Below, piece after piece: positions 50,186 to 61,118 of a DNA stretch of 64,000 nt. Position 1 is the first letter of the stretch; each line of letters begins with the position of its first letter. Both the position numbers and the translations under genes were made by a program. This DNA is from Hydrangea macrophylla. Taxonomy: Eukaryota > Streptophyta > Magnoliopsida > Cornales > Hydrangeaceae. The stretch lies in assembly GCA_033977485.1 (NCBI GenBank), contig CM066984.1, forward strand, positions 48,255,100 through 48,319,099, read 5' to 3'. The notes below the pieces were generated by a model. The model did not search any database. It worked only from the letters and a program-made list of their open reading frames with translations, and had not been told where the DNA came from.

Positions 50186-52779
50186 CATTGTGAGATCCAT
50201 GATTCTCCTCCTAATAGTGCTTCCCTTCGAAGGGGATCATCCCAAGCTGGCAGGACCCCTTACAGACCTAAAGGCAGCAGAGGAATTAAGGGAAACAGTA
50301 AAGGAGGTCATAGTTGGAGGGATCATCAATTTGAGCCTTTTGATATCTGTCCTGGAGCTCCTCTCCCAGTTTCAGTTCACCCTAAAAATGACATGATTTC
50401 TGCTGGCAAGGAAAGTTCTTCATATTCTCCATTTTCTCATCCTGTTAGCTCTCTTTCGGAGTCAGATGTGCCAACTTGCATGCCGTCAAATGCAGGCAGG
50501 GTATTTTCAAAATCTGATGATGAAGATGATGAAAAAGTTATAAAGGCTGCTGAGTTTGATCACAATAGTAAGGTAAGTGACTTAACCGAGGTGTTTGTAT
50601 CAAGTGAGCTACACGCAGCCTCCCCTTCAGCAGTGTCTCACGCGCTTATGGCCAACGGTCATATTTTATATTCCCAAAAACCAGCTAGTGGACTGCCAAA
50701 GCACATGGGTGGTATTCACTTTCCCCCATTACCCGATTCTTTGTCCTATGGTCCAAAGAAAACCCCGTCAGCTCATGCTAGTGCACCTGCAAAGGACCTC
50801 GGCGGCCATGTGGGGGGCAGTAACTTTTCCTCAAAATCCGAAAATGTGTCCTCTTCATTAATCTTTTTTAATACTTTAGAGTATCATCTATTAACTTATC
50901 TCAGTCCACCCGTGGCCACGTGGCAACGTCCACTAGTGACAATGAGTTAGGAGAGTATGACAAGCACATGGGCACACCCTCTTTATCCTCAAGACCCGGC
51001 CCCTTGTCTGCTATTACTACACGCAAGGCGCACACGGGTGTGGCACTCTCTTGTCCACAACTGGGCGCTACATCTGGGCAAGCTAATGGGCCATCCCATA
51101 ATGCCATGCCATTTGTTTGTACTTCTTTGCACAAAACAGATGCTCACGTGGAATCCACTAAGACCCCATCTACTGCTGCTCTCCATGCTCAAATTCCCAA
51201 GGCTACTGATATTAATGTTGGCTCGCTTAATGATTCCAACACTCCTCAAAATCCAACCCCTCTTTGCTCGGCTGGAAATCAGGTGGTCCCCAATGGTACT
51301 AAGTCATGGGCTTCTTTAGTCACACAGCAGAGTTTGCTTGGGTTTAAGCTCAAGTATATCAAACCTTGTGAAGGTCCTAACAGACATCTTATTATTCCCA
51401 AGGAGGTTTTTGTTGAGGGCAGTCATGCTTGGCATAACACTTTGGTTGGCTATTTTATAGGTAAGAAATTACCATTTTCTCTTGTCAAGAATGCTACTAA
51501 CAGGTTATGGGGGAAATATGGGCTGCATGATATGGTGGCTACAGATTCTGGCTTTTTCTTTTTTAAGTTTAACAGTGAGGAGGAGAGTATGGCTATTCTA
51601 GAGGGAGGTCCTTGGCATGTGAGTGGGCAACCAATTATCCTGAGGAAATGGCAATCTGGTCTTACCTTATCCAGAGAATCTATCTCCACTGTCCCAGTAT
51701 GGGTCCATATTTCCAACATTCCTCTTGAATTATGAAACCCTCTAGGGCTAAGTCATATAGCAAGTGCCATTGGCAAACCTTTGCATGTTGCAAAGGTAAC
51801 TGCAGAAGGAAGAAGAATCTCGTATGCTAGGATTTGTATTGAATTACATGCCAGCCAAGAGTTACTCAAAGAGCTTGTGATTGACTTTGAAGATCCAATT
51901 ACGGGAGAGATTGAACCCATATATCTTCCAATTGAATACCAATGGACTCCCATTCGGTGTGCTAAATGCAAAAGATTTGGGCATGATTGTGCTAAACTTC
52001 CTAAGGCAAATAATCCGATCCAAAATGCTCCTACTAATAACCAGAATACTGAGGAGGGCACATGGAAAACCAAGGAAAAAGGTAAATTCATCAATGCTGA
52101 CATTAATGATACTGATGCAAGCTCCTCCAGATTATATGATTCTATGAATGATCCTACCCTTGGGAACAACTCTGGGCTGCATTCAGTTAAACCCAAAACC
52201 CCCCCAGCAAGTCCTAAGGCACTGATTCTAGAAAGCAATAAGTTTTCAACATTAGAAGTCTCTGATGATGCAGATAAAGCTCCACAAGAACACTCCATCT
52301 CCTTGGAGGATGGAAATATACATCAAGCTATTGTTGCTTTAGCTAGAGAGCCCAATTCTGAAGATTTGCTAAACTCCAACCAAAATTCTAATCCATTGCA
52401 CGTGGGAGATATGGAAATTATGGTTGTTCAAGGTGAACTTCCTATTGCAGCTACACCAATGCCTACTTCCAGGGAGGAATCAGTAATTTCTATTGAAACA
52501 GAAGAGATCTCATAATCCTATTCTCCCCCTAATCCTCTCTCTAGCCCTGACAAGGAGATTCAAGCAACTACCCCGGACCCAGAAGAAGAGACTGGATCAT
52601 ACCTGTCAAATAAAGATGTTTCTATGGAACCTCAAGAAGATGCTACTGCCCAACAAACACAAGGGGATCCCCTTCTAACCCCTCCTGCTGCACTGCATAA
52701 AGGCCCTGGTAAAGCACAAATTAAGAAGAATAAAAGGTCTGGTTCTTCAGGTAAAAGGAATAAACCCCACAATCGTTTT

Positions 52780-52784
52780 TAATG
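52780..52784 (+). promoter_or_regulatory. TAATG stop-start overlap, LINE-M ORF1/ORF2
   Basis: TAA ends …KPHNRF and the ATG at 52782 starts MILSSWNIRG. Confidence 0.7.
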
Positions 52785-55700
52785 ATTCTAAGCAGCTGGA
52801 ACATAAGGGGCCTCAACCAGCCCTCTAAACAAACAAAGGTTGCAAAGTTTATTTATACAAATAACATTGATGTTCTGGGTTTAGTTGAAACTAAAGTCAG
52901 GCAAGTTAATGAGGATAAAATTCATAGGAAAGTTTTCAAAAATTGGAATGTTGTCACCAATAGTACAATTGAATCAGTGGGGAGGATTTGGCTTGGATGG
53001 AACCCTGATAAGATTAATCTCAATGTCATAAAAATTTCCCCCCAGCTTATTCACACAAAAATTGAAAATGATGATAAATCTGTCCAGTTTGAAGCTTCTT
53101 TTGTCTATGGGCTCCATACGGGCCAAGATAGACAAGCACTTTGGAGGGATTTATCTTCTATTTTCAATCCTAACATAAACCAAATTTTGCTTGGAGATTT
53201 TAATGTCGTGTTATCTTCCAATGAAGTTTCTGATACAGATTTTGCCCTTAACTCTGATACTGATGATTTTAATAATATTGTTAATTCCTTATGTCTTACT
53301 GATTTAAGATAATTGGGAGAATTTTTTACATGGAGTAACCGTAGGTATGGTAGACCAGACTACACCCAACGGAAGTTGGATAGAGCTCTCGTGAACCAGT
53401 CTTGGTTGACTAATTTTATTGAGTCCTATGTCCAATTTCAAAAACCAGATATTTTAGACCATTCATCTCTGATTCTTTATCTTGATAAGACTGGTAGGAG
53501 AAAAGGGAAGCCATTTAAAATTTTGAACTATTGGACTCAAATTGACACGTACCATGCTATAGTGGATAATGTTTGGGCTAATACTATTAGCGGTACAACT
53601 CAATATCAAGTTTGTCACAAACTAAGGTTTCTAAAACAAGACTTGAAAATTCTTTGTAAAAGTTTTGTGGGCAAGGAAAAGGTGATTGCTGATAAAGCTA
53701 GAGAGGCTATTAGGATTGTGCAATCTGACCTTCTTAGTGATCCTCAAAATCCCTCCCTTATATCCAAACAAAAATAATGCATGCAAGAATTTTTAAAAGC
53801 TATTTGGATTGAAGAAGAGACCTTAAAGCAAAAATCTAGGGTACAATGGCTGGAGGTTGGGGATAAGAATTCTCGTTATTTCTTTCAACACATTCAAAAC
53901 AGACGAAATAGGAAAAGAATCTGTAAAAATGAAATAGGAAAAGAATCTGTAAACTTGAAAAATCGAATGGAACATTTACTAATAATATTGAGGATGCAAA
54001 AACCGAAGCTATCAGGCATTTCACTGCTCTCCTTGGCACCAGTTCTCAAAATCATTATCCCGGAAGTGAGTCCTTGAGAAGAGTCATAACTAAAAGAATC
54101 CCTGTGGATCTTATGGAGGAATTGGATAGAATTCCTAGTATAGATGATATTAAAGAGACTTTCTTTAGTATGCATGAGAACAAAGCTCCTGGACCAGACG
54201 GGTATAATGCTTATTTCTTTAAAAAGTCATGGTCTACTGTGGGGCCCTTGGTTACTGAAGCCATACAAGAATTTTTTCAAACCGGGGAATTGCTGAAAGA
54301 ATCTAACACTACTATTATAGCCCTGGTCCCAAAAGTTCAAAATCCCTCTAAAATGGGAGATTTTAGGCCCATCTCCTGCTGTAATACTGTGTATAAGTGT
54401 ATTTCTAAAATTATTGCTAATAGACTTCAGATTATTTTTTTCGGGAAATGGTGAATAAATAAAAAAACAAGCCGAACGGCACTATACAAAATACAAGGGG
54501 CATACCCCAGGATATACAATAAGAGCAAACAAAGGATCCAAATGATGCAAAGGAGGATGTGAATCAATCAAAGGCAAAAGCCAAGATAAAGACCCATCAT
54601 AGCAAAAGAACACTGAACTAATGAAAAGATGATGGGGCACCTCTAAACTCAAAACAGTAAAGCCCAAGGCCCCCACTAGCAACAGAGATTAAAAAATACA
54701 ATAACGGTTACAATAACTAATGAATAGACTTCAGATTATTCTTCCTATTATTACTGACCAGGCTCAGTCAGCTTTCGTTAAGGGTAGGAAAATTAGTGAT
54801 AATGTGTTATTGGCCCAAGATTTGCTTAGAGACTACCACAAACTGGGAGGGAAACCTAGAGTTGCTGCTAAGGTTGACCTTATGAAAGCATATATGATAG
54901 TGTTAATTGGACTTTCCTACTCGATTTATTGGATAGTTTTGGATTGCCTCCAAAAATAAAACAATGGATTAGGGCTTGTGTTACTACCCCTAGGTACTCT
55001 ATTAACTTTAATGGTGAATCTATAGGTTATTTTGATGGAGCCAAGGGCCTTAGACAAGGAGATCCCATATCCCCATATCTATTTGTCCTAGTCATGGAGG
55101 CTTTGAGTCAATTACTTCACCAAAATATTCAAAACGGTCCTTTTACATTTCACTGGAGATGCGATAAATTAAAAATATCTCACCTTTGTTTTGCTGATGA
55201 TCTTCTTATTCTACTTCATGGTGATATTGAATCTGCTAATGTTATCAGAAATACCTTAAACCAGTTCTATAACCTGTCTGGACTTCAAGCCAATAATGAT
55301 AAAAGCTGCATTTTTGTTTCTGGTATCCACGACCAGTTGGCTGCTGATATTTAGAGGGAACTCCAATTCTCTAAAGGGACCTTTCCTATGAGGTATCTTG
55401 GAGTTCCTCTCATTACCACTAAGTTGAAAAACTCATGGAAATCTAAGTTTTTGTCTTATGCTGGCAGGGCTCAACTTATCCATTTTGTGCTTTCAGGGAT
55501 ACAACAATATTGGTCGGGAATGTTTATTCTTCCCAAGAGTGTACTTAAATAGGTGGATCAAGCAATTAGGAGGTTCCTGTGGGCTGGTACTACAGAGACG
55601 GGACATGGTGCAAAAATTGCATGGACTAAAGTCTGTAAGCCGAAAAAAGAGGGAGGTTTGGGATTTAAGGACATTTTCCTCACAAATACCATTCTTAATC

Positions 55701-56691
55701 TAAAACATATTGGGAGCCTCTTGGACCCCGACAATAAATCCCTTTGGAAAAATTGGGTGCATTTGTATATGATTAAAACCAAAAGTTTTTGGGAAATAAA
55801 AGCTCCAGGCCAATGCTCTTGGTATTGGAGAAAATTGTTAAAACTTAGGGAAGTTGTGAGACCTTTACTTATCCATAAAATAGGTAACGGTCAACAAACT
55901 TCCCACTGGTTCGACAACTAGCTTTTCCGTGTGGCCCACTTTTTGAAAAGTACTCTCCCAGAATTGCTTATGATGCTACCATTGATGCTAAGGCAAAAGT
56001 GGAAGTAATCATAAGGAATAATGATTGGAATTGGCCTACTTCCAATTCTATAGGCTTAAATGAAGTTCGGATTTTCTTATCTCAGATGTATAAGCCAAAT
56101 GGTATGACTGATAAAGTTTTATGGACCACATCTCCTGATGGGAAATATAAATTTACACACATTTGGAAATTCTTAAAAGAGGAATCCCCTGTGGTTCCAT
56201 GGCATAAATTGGTTTGGTTCTCAGGTTGCACGCCTAGACAGAATGTTATATTATGGATTGCTTTCCAAGAAAGACTTGCAACGCATGATAGAATCTTTAC
56301 TTTCACTCGTGGACCTCTTGCCTGTGTTTTTTGCCATTGTAAAATGGAATCTCATAACCATCTATTTTTTGCTTGTCCTTATGCTTCTTTTATCTGGCAG
56401 GAACTTATGCAAAGATGTGGGCTATCTTGGAACAACACTGACTGGAATACTACAGTCCTTTGGATGGCACATCACTGGAAAAACAAGATTATTGAACACG
56501 CCGTTCCCACAATTTGTCTGGGAGTGGCAGTTTATGGCATATGGAAGGAAAGGAATCTCAGATCTTTCCAAGGCAACTCCACACCAAAAGAAAACTTGCT
56601 TCAAAATTTGGTGTCACAGGTTAATACCCAGATTAGATCAAAAAGGAGACGACATTCCCAAATTGAGTCTATTTTACATCCTTGGACATAA
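52782..56691 (+). pseudogene. LINE-M ORF2 (decayed, split by LINE-N)
   Basis: The endonuclease starts intact (SSWNIRG, VETK, GDFN), but a TAA at 53310-53312 replaces Leu in TDLR-LGEFF, and SDHSP has become LDHSS. Further damage: TAA near 53775; a 26-bp tandem duplication (AAATAGGAAAAGAATCTGTA at about 53904 and 53930) causing a frameshift; LINE-N at 54437-54722; an AT insertion in MKAYDS near 54893; TAG near 55354 and 55549; a ~17-codon deletion near 55430. The RT FADD (about 55190) and zf-RVT CVFCHCKMESHNHLFFAC (about 56323-56376) survive. Confidence 0.88.
54437..54722 (-). mobile_element. LINE-N, 5'-truncated 3' UTR insertion in LINE-M
   Basis: A 286-bp insert carries only the LINE 3' UTR: on the minus strand a C/D-type tail with CCTGGGGTATGCCCC, GTATAGTGCCGTTCGGC and poly(A). 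A perfect 18-bp TSD AATAGACTTCAGATTATT (54419-54436 and 54723-54740) flanks it inside the RT codons of LINE-M. No coding sequence. Confidence 0.92.
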
Positions 56692-56883
56692 ATGGGTCAT
56701 TTGTGATTTTGGGTTTTGTATTTTATGTTTTGAGGTGACTACGATATAGTCCATCTTTCTTTGTGTGTGGATTTCCACCGGTCCTCCAGCTGTGCTTTTA
56801 ATGTCTTATCCTGGGGTATGCCCCTTGTACATGTGTACATTTTTTTGGAATATATTTACCCTTTTTCCGAAAAAAAAAAAAAA

Positions 56884-59490
56884 GAAACTAACCAATCTCT
56901 TCCTAGTTTGGCTGTTTCTTTGTTGCAGGAGTTCAAGGAAATATTTCTAGAGGAGATGCCGAGTGGGTTACCGCCCATTAGAGGCATTGAGCATCAAATT
57001 GATTTGGTACCTGGAGCTGTCATCCCTAACCGACCAGCCTATAGGAGTAATCCGGAGGAGACAAAGGAGCTTTAAAGGCATGAGTCCATGTGCAGTACCA
57101 GTGCTTCTAGTGCCAAAGAAGGATGGGACTTGGAGGATGTGCGTTGATTGCAAAGCGGTCAATAATATCACGGTAAAGTATCGTCATCCCATTCCTAGAT
57201 TAGATGATATGCTTGATGAATTGCATGGCTCTTGTATTTTCAGTAAAATAGATCTTAAAAGTGGTTACCACCAAATCAGAATGAAAGAGGGAGATGAATG
57301 GAAAACTGATTTTAAGACTAAATATGGACTTTATGAATGGTTGGTTATGCCATTTGGGCTTACAAATGCGCCTAGTACTTTTATGCAATTAATGAACCAT
57401 GTTTTACGAGCATTAATAGGCAAGTTTGTGGTCGTGTACTTTGATGATATCCTAGTGTACAGCAAGACCTTAAATGATCATATTGAACATTTGAGATATG
57501 TGTTTGAGGTGTTGAAATGTGAAAAGTTGTATGCTAATTTTAAGAAATGCACCTTTTGCATGGAAAAAGTTGTTTTTCTTGGATATGCTGTTAGTACAAA
57601 GGGCATTGAAGTGGATGAAGAAAAAGTCAAAGCCATCAAGGAGTTGCCAACGCCTAAAGGTATCACTGAGGTAAGAAGCTTTCATGGTCTAGCTAGTTTT
57701 TATAGGCGTTTTGTAAAGGATTTTAGTACCATTGCTGCACCACTCACTGAAATAATAAAAAAAATGTTGGATTCCATTGGGGAATTGATCAAGAGAATGC
57801 ATTTGCTACAATTAAAGATAAGCTTTGTTCTGCACCTGTGTTAGCATTACCTGACTTTAACAAAACTTTTGAGATTGAATGTGATGCTTCAGGAATAGGG
57901 ATTGGAGCCGTTTTGATGCAGGATAGGCGGCCCATAGCCTTCTTCAGTGAGAAGCTAAGTGGGGCAGCCCTGAATTACCCCACTTATGACAAATAACTTT
58001 TTGCTCTTGTTCGCGCTCTAGAGACATGGCAGCATCACCTTTGGCCTAAGGAGTTTGTGATCCACACCGATCATGAATCATTGAAGCATCTCAAGGGACA
58101 AGGTAAAATAAATAAGAGACATGCTAGATGGATGGAGTACATCGAGACTTTTCCTTATGTCATCCGTTACAAGCAAGGTAAGGAAAATACTGTTGCTGAT
58201 GCTTTATCACGAAGGTATGTACTTCTTACTTCTATGAGTGCTAAATTGCTTGGGTTTGAATATGTGAAAGAAATGTATGCCGATGACACTAATTTTCCTG
58301 AGGTGTATCTGGCATGTGACAAAGCAGCATTTGGTAAGTTTTTCAAGCATGATGGTTATCTATTTAAAGAAAACAAATTGTGTGTGCCAAATTGTTCAAT
58401 GCGTGAATTGTTGGTGCGAGAGGCACATGGTGGGGGATTAATGGGACATTTTGGTGTCAGGAAAACCTTAGAAATTTTGCATGAACATTTCTTTTGGCCT
58501 AGGATGAGAAGAGATGTCACTCGAATATGTGGTAGGTGCATTACATGTAGACAGGCCAAATCTAAGGTTTTACCACATGGGTTGTATACACCCTTACCTG
58601 TCCCTAGTGAGCCATGGGTAGACATTTCTATGGACTTTGTTTTGGGGCTGCCTAGAACGAAGAGGGGTAGAGATTCTATTTTTGTGGTAGTGGACAGATT
58701 TAGTAAAATGGCACATTTCATTCCATGCCATAAAACAGATGATGCCACAAACATAGCTGATTTGTTTTTCAAAGAAATAGTGCGGCTCCATGGTGTACCT
58801 AGGAGCATTGTTTCTGATAGGGATGTCAAATTTCTTAGCTACTTTTGGAAGGTTTTGTGGGGAAAATTAGGTACCAAACTTTTATTTTCCACTACTTGTC
58901 ACCCACAAACTGACGGACAGACTGAAGTAGTCAACAGGACCTTGACTCAACTCTTACGCACTGTCATTCAAAAGAATTTAAAAACCTGGGAGGATTGTTT
59001 GCCATTCATAGAGTTTGCATATAATAGGACTATGCACACTACTACTTCTTATTCTCCTTTTGAAATTGTTTATGGTTTTAATCCACTCACTCCTTTAGAT
59101 TTGATGCCTTTACCTATTGATGACAGGAGTAGTTTGGATGGACACAGGAAGGCTGAATTAGTGAAGTCAATTCATGAGAGGGTACGACTTTAAATTGCAC
59201 AAAAAAAATGAAAAATTTGCTTCCCAAGCCAACAAAGGGCGTAAGCGTGTTATCTTTGAACCAGGAGCTTGGGTTTGGATTCACATGCGCAACGAAAGAT
59301 TCCCTGCCCATAGAAGGACTAAATTGCATCCTCGAGGAGATGGCCCTTTTCAAATCCTTGAGAAAATTAATGATAATACTTATAAAGTGGATCTTCCAAG
59401 TGAGTATAATATCTCGGCTACTTTTAATGTTTCTAACCTTTCCCCATTTGATGCAGGTGACGATTCGAGGTCGAATCCTTTTGAGGAGAG
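56884..59490 (+). pseudogene. Gy2 pol: RT, RNase H, integrase (frameshifted)
   Basis: The frame resumes with NQSLPSLAVSLLQEF. A deletion near 57075 removes about 10-15 codons before [15 protein letters not shown]. The RT is otherwise open with the catalytic [10 protein letters not shown] near 57440-57468. A frameshift lies near 57760. RNase H follows ([16 protein letters not shown]) with one TAA near 57995. The integrase has an HHCC zinc finger (H near 58430, C-x2-C in CGRCITC near 58530) and DDE residues in [13 protein letters not shown] and GQTEVVNR. A frameshift near 59190 precedes the GPY/F-like module (HPRGDGPFQIL) and the final DDSRSNPFEERGND. Confidence 0.9.
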
Positions 59491-59496
59491 GGGGAA
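59483..59496 (+). other. Gy2 polypurine tract
   Basis: GAGGAGAGGGGGAA directly precedes the 3' LTR. Confidence 0.85.
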
Positions 59497-59890
59497 TGAT
59501 GGGCACCATGATGGACCGAGTCTTAAAGCTGACCCCTTACAAGTTCCAAATGTTGTTTTGGGCTTGAGTACCTCCAGCCCATTTCTTTTATTTTGATTGA
59601 AGGCCTTTTGGGCCCTAGGATTATTAGATATAAAACACTCTTGTAGCAGTTTTTAAAAAGCAGATTATGCGAATGAATATTATTCTTCTCAGAGAGTTCA
59701 GTTTTCTCTTCTTGTTCTTGATTGAGCAATTCGAACTTATCAAAGGCATTCCCTTTGTGGCGTTCACACCAAATCTGGGTTCTTGAAATAGGATTTCAAC
59801 GGGTCTAGATCATCATTGTGGCTTGAATATTGGCTTTCCTGGGTTATTTACAATCTGATTGTGGGAATATCAATTCCACGGTTCACATCA
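59497..59890 (+). repeat. Gy2 3' LTR
   Basis: 394 bp from TGATGGGC to TCACATCA, followed by the TSD AACAT. It carries TATAAAA at about 59630 and matches the 5' LTR except for small indels and scattered substitutions. Confidence 0.92.
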
Positions 59891-59895
59891 AACAT

Positions 59896-60158
59896 TGTCT
59901 TCAAGTCTCGCTTAATCTAAATCTCAATGTAACTTGTACGTTAGGAAACGTTCAACAACAACACTCGTACTTTGGAAACACAACTAACATCGAAGGACTG
60001 ATCACTTTAGACTCTTTGTCTAATCTGTAACAAATCGACACTTCTCTTTGAACCACTGGTTTAATCTCTACAACCTTGACTTACTTTGGATCACCGATCT
60101 AATCTTTAGACCACAAGCCCAATCTCTTACTAACTCTTTGCATGCATCTGACACAAGT
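59896..60158 (+). other. Unassigned host sequence right of Gy2
   Basis: About 260 bp with repeated TTTAATCT/TAATCT words but no convincing ORF or element ends. Joined to 34639-34705 it restores the site before Gy2 inserted, so it would be intron or flank of the putative host gene. Confidence 0.4.
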
Positions 60159-60184
60159 TGATGAGAATCAACATGGGCCATTAC

Positions 60185-60837
60185 TTTTTTTTCGGAAAAT
60201 GGTAAATATATTCCAAAAAGGAGGGATGTACAAATGTACAAGGGGCATACCCCAGGATAAAACAAAAAGCTCAAAACATGAGGACATGAAGCTAATCTAG
60301 CGACAAAAACTCAAAATCATGTGCCTGCCGCCCTACAAGACACAAAAACACAAACACAATTTGAGGGCAAAGCAACAACGATCATACATCGGCAAACACC
60401 TAGCAACTTGAAGGCAGCACAACCATCCAAGGCTTATCTAAAAAAATAGCACAAGGTAGCAAACGAGACCCCAAGGACCATTAGGTCCAATTACAAATAA
60501 TCCTAGTAAAATTAGAATGGTTACTCCACTTCACCCTGATTTGTGCATTAATTTGAGAAATAAGGCTCTTTAGAAGTATTTCTTTAGTATTGGATGTTTG
60601 CCTGAATGACCTATGGTTTCTCTCTTTCCATAAACCATAAACTGCCACTCCAAGACACATTTTAGGTATCACATGTTGACTTGTCTTTCCTTTTAGCCTT
60701 TGAGCCGCTGAATCCAAAATGTCTGTCCATCTTTGACCTTGCCATTGCAACCCACATCTATTCATCAGGTCCTGCCACACAAAAGAAGAAAATGAGCATG
60801 CAAAAAATAAATGATCACGTGTTTCCTCATACTGATG
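60185..60837 (-). mobile_element. LINE-P, 5'-truncated LINE in an LTR
   Basis: A perfect 14-bp TSD ACATGGGCCATTAC (60171-60184 and 60838-60851) flanks 653 bp on the minus strand: the end of ORF2, a 3' UTR with CCTGGGGTATGCCCC and TGTACATTTGTACA, and poly(A) shown as a T run at 60185-60192. Confidence 0.92.
60481..60837 (-). pseudogene. LINE-P ORF2, C-terminal fragment
   Basis: About 118 codons begin inside the zf-RVT motif (HDHLFFAC-like: TRDHLFFAC) and end IICNWT, as in LINE-B and LINE-H. Codons further upstream in the same open frame (to 60921) are LTR sequence and not part of the protein. Confidence 0.85.
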
Positions 60838-61118
60838 ACATGGGCCATTACAAGATCCATTGCATGTTCCAAATGGGCCAATTACAAGAGCAAGGTCCAA
60901 AAAGATCAAAGAAGCTTTCAATGGGCTGATTCAAGAAATTTGGGCTGATTTTAGCATTCCTAAGAGTGGCCCAAAGGGAAATGAAGACTATGTCAATTTA
61001 ATTCATGCATGTGAAGATGTGGACTGAATATAACCTCTAAGATATAGTTATATATATTTTATAGATAGTAGTTGAGAGTTGGTTCATGTTTTTAAGTGCA
61101 TTTAATGAGTTAAACTAC

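Larger units (their letters stand above)
49039..52782 (+). pseudogene. LINE-M ORF1 (split by a solo LTR, frameshift and stops)
   Basis: The ATG at 49039 opens MEKHKAIRVI (LINE-B type). A coiled-coil-like LRVNSKLVDENTKLRTLL (about 49465-49530) precedes the solo LTR at 49551-50185. The frame then resumes with the HQFEPFDIC block. A frameshift lies near 50880-50930. A TGA at 51733-51735 replaces the Trp of EYWNP in the DUF4283-type domain (about 51320-51870). The knuckle CAKCKRFGHDC is at 51958-51990. A TAA at 52513-52515 precedes the final tail GSSGKRNKPHNRF. The last stop overlaps the ORF2 ATG. Confidence 0.85.
48976..56883 (+). mobile_element. LINE-M, full-length-type LINE, decayed
   Basis: It starts near a leader stem-loop (48984-49015), with ORF1 at 49039, ORF2 at 52782, and a 3' tail with CCTGGGGTATGCCCC (about 56810-56824), TGTACATGTGTACA, TTTTTCCG and ~15 A. 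Gy2 resumes at about 56884. A possible degenerate TSD (GAAATAAACC / GAAACTAACC) flanks it; the exact left border is uncertain by several bases. It contains a solo LTR (49551-50185) and LINE-N (54437-54722). Confidence 0.88.
34706..59890 (+). mobile_element. Gy2, Ty3/gypsy (Reina-like) element, heavily nested
   Basis: LTRs beginning TGATGGGC and ending TTCACATCA are flanked by the TSD AACAT (34701-34705 and 59891-59895). The order is 5' LTR (split by LINE-H), tRNA-iMet primer-binding site, leader, gag, protease, RT, RNase H, integrase, polypurine tract, 3' LTR. Half-LINE J sits between protease and RT, followed by LINE-M. Without inserts the element is about 6 kb. RT motifs ([30 protein letters not shown]) are typical of Reina-type elements. 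No chromodomain is apparent after integrase. Confidence 0.92.
60159..61118 (+). mobile_element. T1-family LTR, split by LINE-P and cut by LINE-Q
   Basis: It begins TGATGAGAATCAACATGGGC, parallel to the T1 LTR start. Later blocks (TTCATGCATGTG, GGACTGAATATAAC, TTTAATGAGTTAAACTAC) follow in the T1 order. LINE-P (60185-60837) sits near its start and LINE-Q begins where the T1 LTR would continue with TTTTTGTAC. It is clearly diverged from T1. Confidence 0.75.
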